Shown here one piece after another: positions 1 through 8,505 of a stretch of DNA of 64,000 nucleotides. The stretch comes from Paracoccaceae bacterium (GTDB lineage Bacteria > Pseudomonadota > Alphaproteobacteria > Rhodobacterales > Rhodobacteraceae). The translations under genes and the position numbers were made by a program. Numbering within the stretch: position 1 is the first letter of the stretch; each line of letters opens with the position of its first letter. Below the pieces are notes generated by a model. That model was given only the letters and a program-made list of their open reading frames with translations. It ran no database searches and was not told the origin of the DNA. The stretch spans positions 142,318-206,317 of the forward strand of contig JAFGXY010000025.1 of the NCBI GenBank assembly GCA_016936395.1, read 5' to 3'.

Positions 1-131
1 AATGGGAGCCCTCGCGCGGTGGCGCGCTGTTTCCGCATCTTTATCGCCCGCTCAAGCTGTCCGAGGTGGTGTGGGACAAATCGCTGCCCCTTGGCGCCAC
101 CGGCCATATCTTCCCCGAGGGGTTGTGGTGA
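1..131 (+). CDS. DUF952 family protein, C-terminal fragment
   Basis: Reading frame 3 is open from the window edge to a TGA at 129-131 and encodes the end of a small protein containing [15 protein letters not shown] and GHIFPEG. This resembles the C-terminus of the DUF952 family, small proteins of unknown function found next to pyrD in Rhodobacteraceae. Only about 42 residues are present because the 5' part lies outside the window. The stop overlaps the GTG start of pyrD (GTGA at 128-131), so the two genes are probably translationally coupled. Family assignment is from recall of the motif. Confidence 0.6.
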   Translation, partial: WEPSRGGALFPHLYRPLKLSEVVWDKSLPLGATGHIFPEGLW

Positions 132-1186
132 CCCGCCTCGAACGCATCGGCCTTGCCCTCCTGCACCGGCTTGACCCCGAGGTCGCGCATGGGCTGTCGC
201 TGCGCGCGCTGAATGCGGGCCTTGTGCCGCTGCCCGGCCCCGTCACCTCGCCCCGCCTCGCCACCACTCTGGCCGGGATGGCTTTGGCCAATCCGGTTGG
301 CCTTGCGGCAGGGTTTGACAAGAACGCCACCGCCCTTGCCCCGCTGTCCCGCGCGGGCTTCGGCTTTCTCGAGGTCGGTGCCGCCACCCCCTTGCCGCAA
401 CCGGGCAACCCCAAACCCCGGCTGTTCCGGCTGACCGAAGACCGCGCCGCCATCAACCGCTTCGGCTTCAACAATGACGGCATGCAGGCCATCGCCGCCC
501 GTCTGGCCAGACGCCCGCGCAGCCTGCCCGTCGGGCTGAACCTCGGGGCCAACAAGACCTCGCCCGACCGCGCGGCCGATTTTGCCCAAGTGCTGGCCAC
601 CTGCGGCCCGCACGTCGATTTCGCCACCGTCAATGTCAGCAGCCCCAACACCGAAAAACTGCGCGACCTTCAGGGTGCTGCGGCGCTTGCGGCACTGCTC
701 TGCGGGGTGATGGAGGTGCAGGCATCGCTGGCAAGACCCATCCCGATCTTCTTGAAGATCGCCCCCGACCTGACGCCGGATGAGCTTGCCGAAATCGCCG
801 AGGTGGCGCTTGCCGCCGGTCTGGCCGGCATCATCGCCACCAACACCACCCTGTCGCGGATAGGTTTGAAAAGTGCAACCAAGGGCGAGTCTGGCGGCCT
901 CTCCGGCGCGCCATTGTTCGAAAAATCTACCCGAGTGCTGGCACAGCTCTCTCAGGCCACCGCTGGCCGCCTGCCGTTGATCGGCGTTGGCGGCATCGAA
1001 ACCCCCGAGCAGGCCTATGCCAAGATCCGCGCCGGGGCCTCGGCAGTGCAACTCTACACCGCCATGGTCTATCAAGGCATCGGCCTTGCGGCCCGCATCG
1101 CCCACGGCCTCGATGCCCTCTTGCAGCGTGACGGGCATCCCGACATCGCCTCGGCGGTAGGCACCGCCCGCGCCGACTGGCTCTGA
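128..1186 (+). CDS. pyrD: Dihydroorotate dehydrogenase, class 2 (quinone-linked)
   Basis: Catalyses the fourth step of de novo UMP synthesis, oxidising dihydroorotate to orotate with electrons passed to quinone at the inner membrane. The 352-residue length fits class 2 enzymes, which have an N-terminal membrane-associating helix before the barrel. FMN and substrate motifs are visible: [10 protein letters not shown] near the start, [23 protein letters not shown] with the class 2 catalytic serine, and late glycine-rich GVGGI and [15 protein letters not shown]. The GTG at 128 overlaps the upstream stop and gives the expected N-terminus ([18 protein letters not shown]). The frame is open back to position 2, but that extension reads through the DUF952 gene. 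A GC-rich hairpin follows the stop. Confidence 0.95.
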   Translation: MTRLERIGLALLHRLDPEVAHGLSLRALNAGLVPLPGPVTSPRLATTLAGMALANPVGLAAGFDKNATALAPLSRAGFGFLEVGAATPLPQPGNPKPRLFRLTEDRAAINRFGFNNDGMQAIAARLARRPRSLPVGLNLGANKTSPDRAADFAQVLATCGPHVDFATVNVSSPNTEKLRDLQGAAALAALLCGVMEVQASLARPIPIFLKIAPDLTPDELAEIAEVALAAGLAGIIATNTTLSRIGLKSATKGESGGLSGAPLFEKSTRVLAQLSQATAGRLPLIGVGGIETPEQAYAKIRAGASAVQLYTAMVYQGIGLAARIAHGLDALLQRDGHPDIASAVGTARADWL

Positions 1187-1285
1187 TCCCGCCCTGTTCA
1201 TTTGCCCTCGGGCTTGAGTTCGGCCTGCACAGGCCACCACCAACACTGACCTGCCGGCTTTCTCTTTCGACAAATATCCCGGGGT

Positions 1286-1302
1286 CCGGGGCAGCGCCCC
1301 GG
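1286..1302. terminator. GC hairpin downstream of pyrD, part of a dispersed repeat
   Basis: A 7-bp perfect stem CCGGGGC/GCCCCGG with loop AGC lies 100 bases after the pyrD stop. It has no U tract, so it is either a weak terminator or simply repeat structure. It follows the text CAAATATCCCGGGG at 1271, and a matching GGGGGGC-AGC-GCCCCCC hairpin occurs at 46243-46259, which makes it part of the intergenic repeat family described in the findings. Confidence 0.45.
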
Positions 1303-1373
1303 GCCCCCCCCAATCACCCCCCTTTCATTTGATCAAATTCCGCGCGATACTGGTCCAACCCGATGAGGCCAAT

Positions 1374-2948
1374 ATGCACGACCCCCAACCCGCCGGCATC
1401 AGTGCCGACCGCCTGACCGCCTTCGCCGACCGCGAGGCCCGGCGCTTTGCACTCAGCCGCCCGGCGTCCGCCGCGGCGATGGCCGCCGGTGCCGGCGCCT
1501 TCCTGAACGGCGTGCCGATGCACTGGATGCGCGACTGGCCGATGCCGCACCTGCCGGTCATCGCCTCGGCCAAGGACGCGCGGATCACCGATATCGACGG
1601 CTATGGCATCGACGACTTCTGCCTTGGCGATACCGGCAGCATGTTCGGCCATTCCCCGCCCCCGGTGGCAAAGGCAATCCGCAAACAGGCCCGCCACGGC
1701 CTGACCACCATGCTGCCCGGCGAAGATGCGCTGCGGGCAGGCCGGTTGCTGACCGAAACCTTCGGCGCCTTCCGCTGGCAAATCGCCACCACCGCCACCG
1801 ATGCCAACCGCTTTGCCCTGCGCGTCGCCCGCGCCGTCACCGGGCGGCCAAGGGTGCTGGTGTTCAATGGCTGCTATCACGGCACGCTTGATGACACGAT
1901 GGTCGAATTGCAAGACGGCCAGACCGTCAATCGCGCGGGGCTTGTGGGGCAAGTGCAAGACCTGACCAAGGGCGCCGTGGTGGTCGAGTTCAACGATCTG
2001 GCCGGGGTCGAGGCCGCCTTGGCCCACGGCGATGTGGCGGCCATCCTCACCGAACCGGTGATGACCAATTCCTGCATGGTCCTGCCGCAGCCGGGCTTTC
2101 ACGACAGCCTGCGCCAGCTTGCCCACCGCTATGGCGCGCTGCTGATCATCGACGAGACTCACACCATCTCCTCCGGTCTGGGTGGCTATACCCGCGTGCA
2201 CAACCTAGACCCCGACATGTTCGTGGTCGGCAAATGCGTGGCGGGCGGCATGCCCACGGCCGTCTGGGGCATGACCGATGCTGTGGCGCAGCGCTTCAAC
2301 GCCTATGATGCCACCCGTCCCCCCGGCCATTCCGGCATGGGCACCACGCTGTCGGCCAACCCGATGCAATGCGCCTGCCTTGCCGCCACCTTGTCCGAGG
2401 TGATGACCGCCAAGGCCTATGCGCATATGGACGCGGGCGCCGACCGGCTGGCCACCGGACTGCGCAAGTCGATCGACCGCCACAACGCGCCCTGGCATGT
2501 GGTCCGCGTCGGCGCGCGGGTGGAATTCATCTGTGCCCCCGGCCCGCTGATGAACGGCGCGCAAGCCGCCGCCGCGCATCAGCCGCAGGTCGAGGCCGCG
2601 CTGCATCTGGCCCTGCTGAACCGCGGCAGCCTGATTGCGCCGTTCCACAACATGATGCTGGTCAGCCCCGTCACCAAGCCGCGCCAGATCACCCGCCTGA
2701 TCGCCGCCTTCGACGAAATCCTGACCGAACTTTTTGCCTTAGCACCCCATGACCGCACAAACCAGCCCTTCGGGTTCGACCCCCGCCGAAGCCGAAGCCT
2801 TTCTCGCCAGACACCCGGAAATCGAAGCCTTCGACATCGTCTTGCACGATTCCAACGGAATTGGCCGGGGCAAGATCATCCGTCGCCACGAACTCTTGTC
2901 GTTTTACAACCATGGGCGGCATCTGCCGATCTCGATCCTTGGCCTTGA
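1374..2948 (+). CDS. Class III (HemL-like) PLP aminotransferase, C-terminus probably frameshifted
   Basis: A fold-type I PLP enzyme related to glutamate-1-semialdehyde aminomutase and other class III aminotransferases. Visible are the NGCYHGT substrate/cofactor region, IIDETHT with the PLP-N1 aspartate, and VGKCVAGG with the likely Schiff-base lysine. ATG 1374 is chosen because GAGG at 1365-1368 sits five bases upstream; an in-frame TTG at 1329 is also possible. The conserved part ends near 2741, but the frame runs on to 2948 through the start of the next gene. Removing one T from the run at 2731-2735 would end it at a TAG at 2740-2742, eight bases before the next ATG. It probably works with the downstream glutamine-synthetase-like enzyme in nitrogen-compound metabolism; the substrate is unknown. 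Confidence 0.85.
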   Translation: MHDPQPAGISADRLTAFADREARRFALSRPASAAAMAAGAGAFLNGVPMHWMRDWPMPHLPVIASAKDARITDIDGYGIDDFCLGDTGSMFGHSPPPVAKAIRKQARHGLTTMLPGEDALRAGRLLTETFGAFRWQIATTATDANRFALRVARAVTGRPRVLVFNGCYHGTLDDTMVELQDGQTVNRAGLVGQVQDLTKGAVVVEFNDLAGVEAALAHGDVAAILTEPVMTNSCMVLPQPGFHDSLRQLAHRYGALLIIDETHTISSGLGGYTRVHNLDPDMFVVGKCVAGGMPTAVWGMTDAVAQRFNAYDATRPPGHSGMGTTLSANPMQCACLAATLSEVMTAKAYAHMDAGADRLATGLRKSIDRHNAPWHVVRVGARVEFICAPGPLMNGAQAAAAHQPQVEAALHLALLNRGSLIAPFHNMMLVSPVTKPRQITRLIAAFDEILTELFALAPHDRTNQPFGFDPRRSRSLSRQTPGNRSLRHRLARFQRNWPGQDHPSPRTLVVLQPWAASADLDPWP

Positions 2949-4143
2949 TATCTGTGGCGAGGATGTGCACGAAACCGGCCTGATCTGGGATCAGGGCGAT
3001 GGTGATCTGCGCGCCTGGCCCGTCCCCGGCAGCCTTGTGCCCTTGCACAACACCGCACCGCCACGCGGCGAGGTGTTGATGTCGATGTATGACCTTGACG
3101 GCAACAAGATGACCTCGGACCCGCGCCACGCCCTGCAACGGCAGCTCGATGCGCTGGCGGCCGAGGGCCTGTTCCCAGCAGGCGCATTCGAGCTGGAGTT
3201 TTTCCTGTTGGCCAATGACCGTGGCCCCGATGGCCGCGTGCAACCGGCCCGCGACGTGCTGGATGGCCGCAAGTCCAGCAAGACCGAGGTCTATTCGGTC
3301 GATCACCTGCACGGCATGCTGCCGCTGTTTTCCGATATCTACGCAGGCGCCGCCAAGGCGGGGATCACGGCCGAGACGATGATCTCGGAATACGCGCCCG
3401 GCCAGTATGAACTGACGCTGCATTACCGCACCGATGTGATGCAGGCCGCCGATGATCTGATCCGCCTGAAACGCATCGTGCGCCAGCAGGCCCGCGCCCA
3501 TGGCGTGACCGCCTGCTTCATGGCCAAGCCGAACGAAGATTACGCAGGCTCTGGCATGCACTTTCACGTCTCGATGATGAACGCGCAGGGCACCAATGTC
3601 TTCGTCGAGGCGGTCGAGGGCCAGTGGAACGACACCATCCTGCACGCGCTGGGCGGGTTGCGCGCCACGATGGGCGAATCGATGCTGGTGTTTGCCCCGC
3701 ATGCAAATTCGTGGCGGCGCTTTGCCAGCCAAAGCTACGCCCCGGTCAGCCCGACATGGGGGGTCAACAACCGCTCGGTCGCGCTGCGTATCCCGGCAGG
3801 CGACATCAAGGCGCGGCGCATCGAACACCGCCCCGCAGGCGTGGATGCCAACCCTTACCTTGTGGCCGCAACCGTGCTGGCAGGCATCCGTCACGGGCTG
3901 CGCCACCGCATCGACCCCGGCCCCGAAACCACCGGCAACGGCTATACGGGTGCGCAAGATGCCCCAGCCATTCCGGTCGATTGGCGGCAGGCGATCGAGG
4001 CCGCCCGCGCCTCGGCCTTTCTGAAAGACGCAATGGGTACGGACATGCACCGCACCTTTACCGCGATCAAGGCGGCGGAATATGCCCGTGTGATGCGCAC
4101 CGTGTCGGAAGTGGACTATGACCTGTATCTGCACACGGTCTGA
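2749..4143 (+). CDS. Glutamine synthetase family protein
   Basis: A 464-residue protein with the glutamine synthetase catalytic core: an N-terminal beta-grasp domain, the metal-binding FELEFFLL and EYAPGQYELTLHYRTD segments, GSGMHFHVS-type histidine motif (SGMHFHVSM), the NNRSVALRIP arginine region and RIEHRPAGVDANPYLV near the C-terminus. Members of this type that sit beside an aminotransferase often gamma-glutamylate amines (for example polyamines or ethanolamine) rather than ammonia, but nothing here fixes the substrate. The ATG follows the presumed aminotransferase stop by a few bases, so the two are very likely one operon. The nearby histidine kinase and response regulator could sense a nitrogen compound, which is inference. 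Confidence 0.88.
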   Translation: MTAQTSPSGSTPAEAEAFLARHPEIEAFDIVLHDSNGIGRGKIIRRHELLSFYNHGRHLPISILGLDICGEDVHETGLIWDQGDGDLRAWPVPGSLVPLHNTAPPRGEVLMSMYDLDGNKMTSDPRHALQRQLDALAAEGLFPAGAFELEFFLLANDRGPDGRVQPARDVLDGRKSSKTEVYSVDHLHGMLPLFSDIYAGAAKAGITAETMISEYAPGQYELTLHYRTDVMQAADDLIRLKRIVRQQARAHGVTACFMAKPNEDYAGSGMHFHVSMMNAQGTNVFVEAVEGQWNDTILHALGGLRATMGESMLVFAPHANSWRRFASQSYAPVSPTWGVNNRSVALRIPAGDIKARRIEHRPAGVDANPYLVAATVLAGIRHGLRHRIDPGPETTGNGYTGAQDAPAIPVDWRQAIEAARASAFLKDAMGTDMHRTFTAIKAAEYARVMRTVSEVDYDLYLHTV

Positions 4144-4170
4144 TTGTGATGCCTGCGCCGGCCAAAGGCC

Positions 4171-4803
4171 CTAGCCAAGGTCCAGCCCGGCATCGCGCGC
4201 GATCATTGCGGCATGGGTGCGGTTGCGGGCATTCAGCTTGCGGGTCAGGGTCTTGACATGCAGTTTGATCGTCACCTCCTGCACCTCAAGGTCGCGGGCG
4301 ATTTCCTTGTTGGATTTGCCCTCGCAGATCCCGGCCAGCACCTGACGCTCCCGGCGGGTCAGGTCTTCCAGCACCACGCCTTCGCCGGGTGGGTCGTCCA
4401 GCATGGCCAGCGGTGCAAACTGGCCGCCCCCCGCCATCAGATGCAGTGCCGCGATCATGGCCTTGACGCCAAGGGTCTTGGGCACGAACCCGGCGGCCCC
4501 GTGCGCCAAGGCATCTTCCGCCAGATCGCGGCGGGTGGTGCCCGAAATCAGCGCAACCGGAACGCCGGGGGCTGCGGCGCGGGCAAGGTCCAGCCCGTCA
4601 AGCCCGTTCATCCCCGGCATCTGATAGTCCAGCAGCGCAAGATCAAACTTTTGCGTGGCCAGACTGTGGAGTGCGGCCGCAAAATCTGACACCGACACCA
4701 CCGTGATTTCCCCTTCGGCGGTCACCATGGCCGAGACCGACTCGCGGAACAGGTCATGGTCATCGGCCAAGAGAATGCGCACTGTCAGGTCACCTTTCGC
4801 CAA
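4171..4803 (-). CDS. LuxR/NarL-family response regulator
   Basis: A two-domain response regulator of 210 residues. The receiver domain (about residues 8-125) has acidic ADDH near the start, the phospho-acceptor Asp in LLDYQMPG (residue 59 from the TTG start), and a late FVPK lysine. The C-terminal LuxR helix-turn-helix is LTRRERQVLAGICEG followed by SNKEIARDL and VKTLTRKLNARNRTHA. Two starts are plausible: TTG at 4803 with GAGGG upstream, or GTG at 4782 preceded by AAAGGTGA. It is divergent from the hybrid kinase that starts at 4902 and is its likely partner; a palindrome lies between them. It converges on the glutamine synthetase gene with a 27-base gap. Confidence 0.92.
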   Translation of the reverse strand: MAKGDLTVRILLADDHDLFRESVSAMVTAEGEITVVSVSDFAAALHSLATQKFDLALLDYQMPGMNGLDGLDLARAAAPGVPVALISGTTRRDLAEDALAHGAAGFVPKTLGVKAMIAALHLMAGGGQFAPLAMLDDPPGEGVVLEDLTRRERQVLAGICEGKSNKEIARDLEVQEVTIKLHVKTLTRKLNARNRTHAAMIARDAGLDLG

Positions 4804-4868
4804 GAACCGCCCTCACCATTCGACCCAATGCGACACTTCGCCATAGCCGTGCCCCCGATTGTAATTTA

Positions 4869-4889
4869 ATCTGCATATCGCCTGCAGAT
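4869..4889. promoter_or_regulatory. Palindrome ATCTGCA-N7-TGCAGAT between regulator and kinase
   Basis: A perfect 7-bp inverted repeat with a 7-base spacer lies in the 98-base divergent intergenic region, 12 bases upstream of the kinase ATG. Its symmetry and spacing suit a dimeric DNA-binding protein such as the LuxR-type regulator encoded next to it. Autoregulation is an inference from position only. Confidence 0.4.
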
Positions 4890-4901
4890 GCAAGGATATC
4901 A

Positions 4902-7475
4902 ATGTCAAGGTCACCCATCAGACGACAAAAACCGCAGATCCGGTCTGTTCGGCTGTATCTTGTGATTGCAGTGCTGGTCTCCCTGCTGGCCGTGGTCGGC
5001 ACGCTTGCGCTGGACGTGCGCAGCCGGCTGGCCAACCTCAAAAGCTCGGACAGCGACAGCGGCCAATGGGTGATGAGCCAGACCGAGGTCGAGGTGCTGC
5101 GTCTGCAACACGCCCTCAGCGGCGACCGCAGCGATCAGGAACGCCTTGAGGATGTGCGGCGCTGGTTCGACGTGGTCTACAGCCGTCTGGCCCTGCTGCA
5201 CCAAAGCCCGCTCTATCAAAGCTTCCTGCAAGGCTCGGAACATCAGGCGCGTCTGGCGGTGATGCAGTCCTTTGTCGACCGCTGGCTGCCCGTCATCGAC
5301 GGCCCGGATGATGCCCTTCTGGCGGCCCTGCCCGAGATGGAAAGCGAAAATGCCGAAGTGCAGCGCATGGCCCGGTCGCTGTCGCTGAAAGCGCTGCTGG
5401 CGTTTTCGGCGCACACCGATGAAACCCGCGCCCGGGTGTCGGAAACGCTGATCCGGCTTGCCATCGCCACAGCCGCGACCTTTCTTCTGCTGGGACTTCT
5501 GGCGATCATGGCGATGCGGCTTTACCGGCTGACCGAGCGACAGGCCGAGGAAAACCAGATCACCGGTGCCCGCCTGCAAATGATCATCGCCACCTCCCCC
5601 GATGCCATCGTGGTGACCAACCGCGGCGGTTGGGTGGTGGAAATCAACCCGGCTGCCGAAAGGATGTTCGGCATCACCCGCGCACAGGCCATGGGGAACC
5701 GGATTGTGCCGATGATCTTTTCGCCTGAAAACGTTCCGCAGCATCAGGCCCGTATCACCCAGATGATTGCCGATGCGGTCTTCTTCGGCCCTCAGCGCTT
5801 TGAGGTCGAAGGGCGCCGGTCCGACGGGACGGTGTTCCCGCTGGAAATCTCCCTCGCCATGCGTGACCTCAATCGCGGCGCGCTGGTTGTCGGCTTCATG
5901 CGCGATGTCTCTGAACGCCACGCCGACCGCCGCGCACTGGAGAAGGCGCTGGAACAGGCCAAGGCCGGGGCCAAGACAAAGGCCGATTTTCTGGCCGTGA
6001 TGAGCCACGAGATGCGCACACCGCTGAACGGGCTGATCGGATCGATGGAACTGCTGCACGACACCCCGATGACCGCAGGCCAACGCGAGCTTTTGCGCGT
6101 GATGGATGTGTCGGGCGACATTTTGCTGGGCCATGTCAATTCCGTGCTGGATATCTCGCGCCACGAGGCAGGCGGAATCAGGCTGGCCGACACGCCGTTC
6201 AATCTGGACCGCCTGATCGAGGATTGCATCGCCAATCAGGCCGGTGTGGCACGGACCGGCGGCAATACCATCCGCCATGTCCCCCTGACCGGCCCTCTGG
6301 GCACCGTGCGCGGCGACCCGGCGCGTGTGCAGCAAATTTTGCTGAACCTGATCGGCAACGCCGTCAAGTTCACCCGCAAAGGCGCCATCACCGTCGAAAC
6401 CGAACGCCAGATCCCGCGGGCAGGTGATCCCGCGGCGTCGCTGATCGAATTTCGCGTGATCGACACCGGCATCGGCATTGCCGAAGCCGACCTTGCCCGC
6501 GTGTTTGATGATTTTGAAACCGTCGATTCCGGTTATGCCCGTGAAACCACCGGCACCGGCCTTGGCCTTGGCATCGCGCGGCGGCTGACGCAGGCCATGG
6601 GCGGCGAGATCGGTGCCGAAAGTGACCTTGGCAAGGGCAGCGTGTTCTGGCTGCGTCTGCCGCTTCCCCCGACCGAGGCCCTGCCCGACCTTGATCCCTG
6701 CATCGGTCGCCCGCGCAAGCACAGCGCCCCGCCGCAGGCTTCCCGTCAGATTCTGGTGATCGAAGACAATGAAATCAACCGCTTCCTTCTACGCCGCTAT
6801 TTGCAGGATGCCGGTCACCGGGTCTGTGAGGCTGCTGATGGCGTCGATGGCGTGGCCGCCGCGCAAGCAACCCGCTTTGATCTGATCATCACCGATATCG
6901 CGATGCCGCGCCTTGACGGGATCGAGGCCACACGGCGCATCCGGGCCAGCGGGGCCTCGTCGCAGGCCCGCATCATTGCCCTGACGGCGCACGCCCTGCC
7001 CGAAGACCTGCAGCGCCTGCGTCTGGCCGGCGTCGATGCCTGCCTGATCAAGCCCGTCACGCGTGAGGTGTTGCTGGCCGAACTTTTCCTCGACACCGAT
7101 CCAGCAGCGCCACGCCATTCAAAGGCGCCCTACCCCCCGCTGGACACGGCGCCGCTTATGGAAATGGCCGAACGGTTGGGCAAGCCGATGGTGACGCGAC
7201 TGGTGCAGCGCATGCTGGCCGATGGCGATGACACCATCGCAAGGATCGCCGCCCAGCCCGGTCCGACCGACGAGGTGGCCCGGATCGCGCATCAGCTTGC
7301 CGGAAGCTGTGCCACCTTTGGCGCCACCCGCCTGCGCGAGGTGCTGCTCGGCATCGAGCAGGCGATCCGGCGCGGCGACACGGCCTGCGCCACGCGGCTG
7401 ACCGGCGCGCTTGCGGGACTGTGGGCCGACACCCGCGCCGCCCTCGCCGACCACGCGCACGCCACGGTCGCTTAG
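4902..7475 (+). CDS. Hybrid sensor histidine kinase with PAS, receiver and Hpt domains
   Basis: An 857-residue inner-membrane kinase. A transmembrane helix near residues 17-38 and a second at about 183-208 enclose a short periplasmic sensor region of mostly helical character. Then follow a PAS domain (about 225-335), a HisKA domain with the phospho-histidine H369 in MSHEMRTPLNG, a HATPase domain with ILLNLIGNAVKFT, DTGIGIAEADLARVF and GTGLGLGIARRL, a receiver domain with D665 in IITDIAMPRLDG, and a C-terminal Hpt domain with H797 in IAHQLAGSCATFG. The order gives an internal His-Asp-His relay that should pass phosphate to the divergent response regulator. AAGGA lies six bases before ATG 4902. 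The stop overlaps the convergent cbiX-like stop. The signal is unknown. Confidence 0.95.
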   Translation: MSRSPIRRQKPQIRSVRLYLVIAVLVSLLAVVGTLALDVRSRLANLKSSDSDSGQWVMSQTEVEVLRLQHALSGDRSDQERLEDVRRWFDVVYSRLALLHQSPLYQSFLQGSEHQARLAVMQSFVDRWLPVIDGPDDALLAALPEMESENAEVQRMARSLSLKALLAFSAHTDETRARVSETLIRLAIATAATFLLLGLLAIMAMRLYRLTERQAEENQITGARLQMIIATSPDAIVVTNRGGWVVEINPAAERMFGITRAQAMGNRIVPMIFSPENVPQHQARITQMIADAVFFGPQRFEVEGRRSDGTVFPLEISLAMRDLNRGALVVGFMRDVSERHADRRALEKALEQAKAGAKTKADFLAVMSHEMRTPLNGLIGSMELLHDTPMTAGQRELLRVMDVSGDILLGHVNSVLDISRHEAGGIRLADTPFNLDRLIEDCIANQAGVARTGGNTIRHVPLTGPLGTVRGDPARVQQILLNLIGNAVKFTRKGAITVETERQIPRAGDPAASLIEFRVIDTGIGIAEADLARVFDDFETVDSGYARETTGTGLGLGIARRLTQAMGGEIGAESDLGKGSVFWLRLPLPPTEALPDLDPCIGRPRKHSAPPQASRQILVIEDNEINRFLLRRYLQDAGHRVCEAADGVDGVAAAQATRFDLIITDIAMPRLDGIEATRRIRASGASSQARIIALTAHALPEDLQRLRLAGVDACLIKPVTREVLLAELFLDTDPAAPRHSKAPYPPLDTAPLMEMAERLGKPMVTRLVQRMLADGDDTIARIAAQPGPTDEVARIAHQLAGSCATFGATRLREVLLGIEQAIRRGDTACATRLTGALAGLWADTRAALADHAHATVA

Positions 7476-8230
7476 GCAGGTTGCGATTGCCGTGCCGTTT
7501 TCAGGGCCTGTGCAATCAGCCCCGGCACGCGGCCATCGCGGCCCAAAGGTGGCAAGACCCGGCCCCTGAACCCGGCCTCGGTCAGGGCTGCTGGCAGATC
7601 GTCGGTCACATGCTCGCCTTCGGCTGCAAAGAACGGCAGGCACAGGGCGTCGGGGCCAAAGCCCGCCACTTCGGCCAGACGCGGGCTTTGGTCGATGAAG
7701 GCCGCCTCGCAGCGTGCCAGCGTCAGGGCAGAGGTCAGCTTGCGCGCCACAGCGTTGGCCACGTCCGAAGGCGCGGCACTGCGCGATGACCCATGCGCCG
7801 CCAGCAGCACCTCGCCCGCTGCCGCCCCGGCCTCTTGCAGGATCGTCACCGACAGCGCCTGCACGGCCGCATCCAGCCCGAACGGCGGCAGCACCCGCCA
7901 GCGCGCGCAGCCCGCATCGCCGCCGCATCCGGCCCGATCGCAGCCCTTGCCGTCAAACAGCGCTTCATCGCAGGCCGTCGCCAGACGTTCGGGCAAATGC
8001 CGCTTGGTAAACCAGCCATCGGCCATGAACATCGGATAGACCAGCCCGCCGCCCGCACCCGCCGCCCGCAAGGCGGCTGTCAGCGCCCCCGGCGCAGCCA
8101 GTGTCGCCGACTGCACCCGCCATCCCGGCAGATGCCCGGCCACCTGTGCGGCAAGGTCTGCCAGCGCCGCCTCAGCGGGGGCGGGGTCGGACGGCTGGCC
8201 ATGGGCCACGATCAGGGCTGTCTGTGTCAT
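7472..8230 (-). CDS. CbiX/SirB-like chelatase family protein in the fds operon
   Basis: A 252-residue protein of the chelatase superfamily. It begins TALIVAHGQPSDP with the N-terminal histidine motif, repeats it in the second half (VLLAAHGSSRS), and has the LPFFAAEGEHVTDDLP region typical of CbiX-type sirohydrochlorin chelatases. Known relatives insert Co or Fe into tetrapyrroles. A loop near residues 94-106 holds three closely spaced cysteines (KGCDRAGCGGDAGC), which are not needed for the standard fold. Its ATG overlaps the fdsD stop by four bases, so it is the last cistron of the formate dehydrogenase operon, not of a cobalamin or siroheme cluster. Its role there is unknown; metal handling is an inference. 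Confidence 0.8.
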   Translation of the reverse strand: MTQTALIVAHGQPSDPAPAEAALADLAAQVAGHLPGWRVQSATLAAPGALTAALRAAGAGGGLVYPMFMADGWFTKRHLPERLATACDEALFDGKGCDRAGCGGDAGCARWRVLPPFGLDAAVQALSVTILQEAGAAAGEVLLAAHGSSRSAAPSDVANAVARKLTSALTLARCEAAFIDQSPRLAEVAGFGPDALCLPFFAAEGEHVTDDLPAALTEAGFRGRVLPPLGRDGRVPGLIAQALKTARQSQPA

Positions 8231-8505
8231 GGGCTGACACCTAGCGGTGGTGCAGCATCGGGCAAGGGGCGGCGGATCAGCGGGCTTGCCTCCCTCACCA
8301 AGGGCCGTAAGCCCACGCCGCCCGCATCCAGCACCGCAAACAACTGCCGCCGCATCCTTGGTTCCCAGAAGTCATTGATATGGTTGGCAAGCTCTTCAAC
8401 CGCCTCGGCATGGGGCTTGCTTTCCATGAACCGGGCAATCTGGTTGGCCATCACGACAAGACGGTCGTGCGCCTGTGGTTCCGGCGGGCAGGTTTCATGC
8501 GACAT
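8227..8505 (-). CDS. fdsD: Formate dehydrogenase delta subunit
   Basis: A 92-residue protein with the FdsD features RLVVMANQIARFM, ELANHINDFWEPRMRR and a conserved short C-terminal region. In known FdsABG enzymes this small subunit is needed for cofactor insertion or maturation of the molybdenum formate dehydrogenase. Its start overlaps the end of fdhD by about 11 bases and its stop overlaps the next start by four bases, so it is embedded in the operon. The Pro-rich C-terminal tail is specific to this copy as far as can be told. Confidence 0.93.
   Translation of the reverse strand: MSHETCPPEPQAHDRLVVMANQIARFMESKPHAEAVEELANHINDFWEPRMRRQLFAVLDAGGVGLRPLVREASPLIRRPLPDAAPPLGVSP

Noticed and set aside
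41..1273. 410-codon minus-strand frame over pyrD
   Set aside because: It is a shadow of pyrD in GC-rich DNA with no family features.
4911..6722. 603-codon minus-strand frame over the histidine kinase
   Set aside because: Antisense to a complete kinase with all catalytic motifs; composition is typical of a shadow frame.
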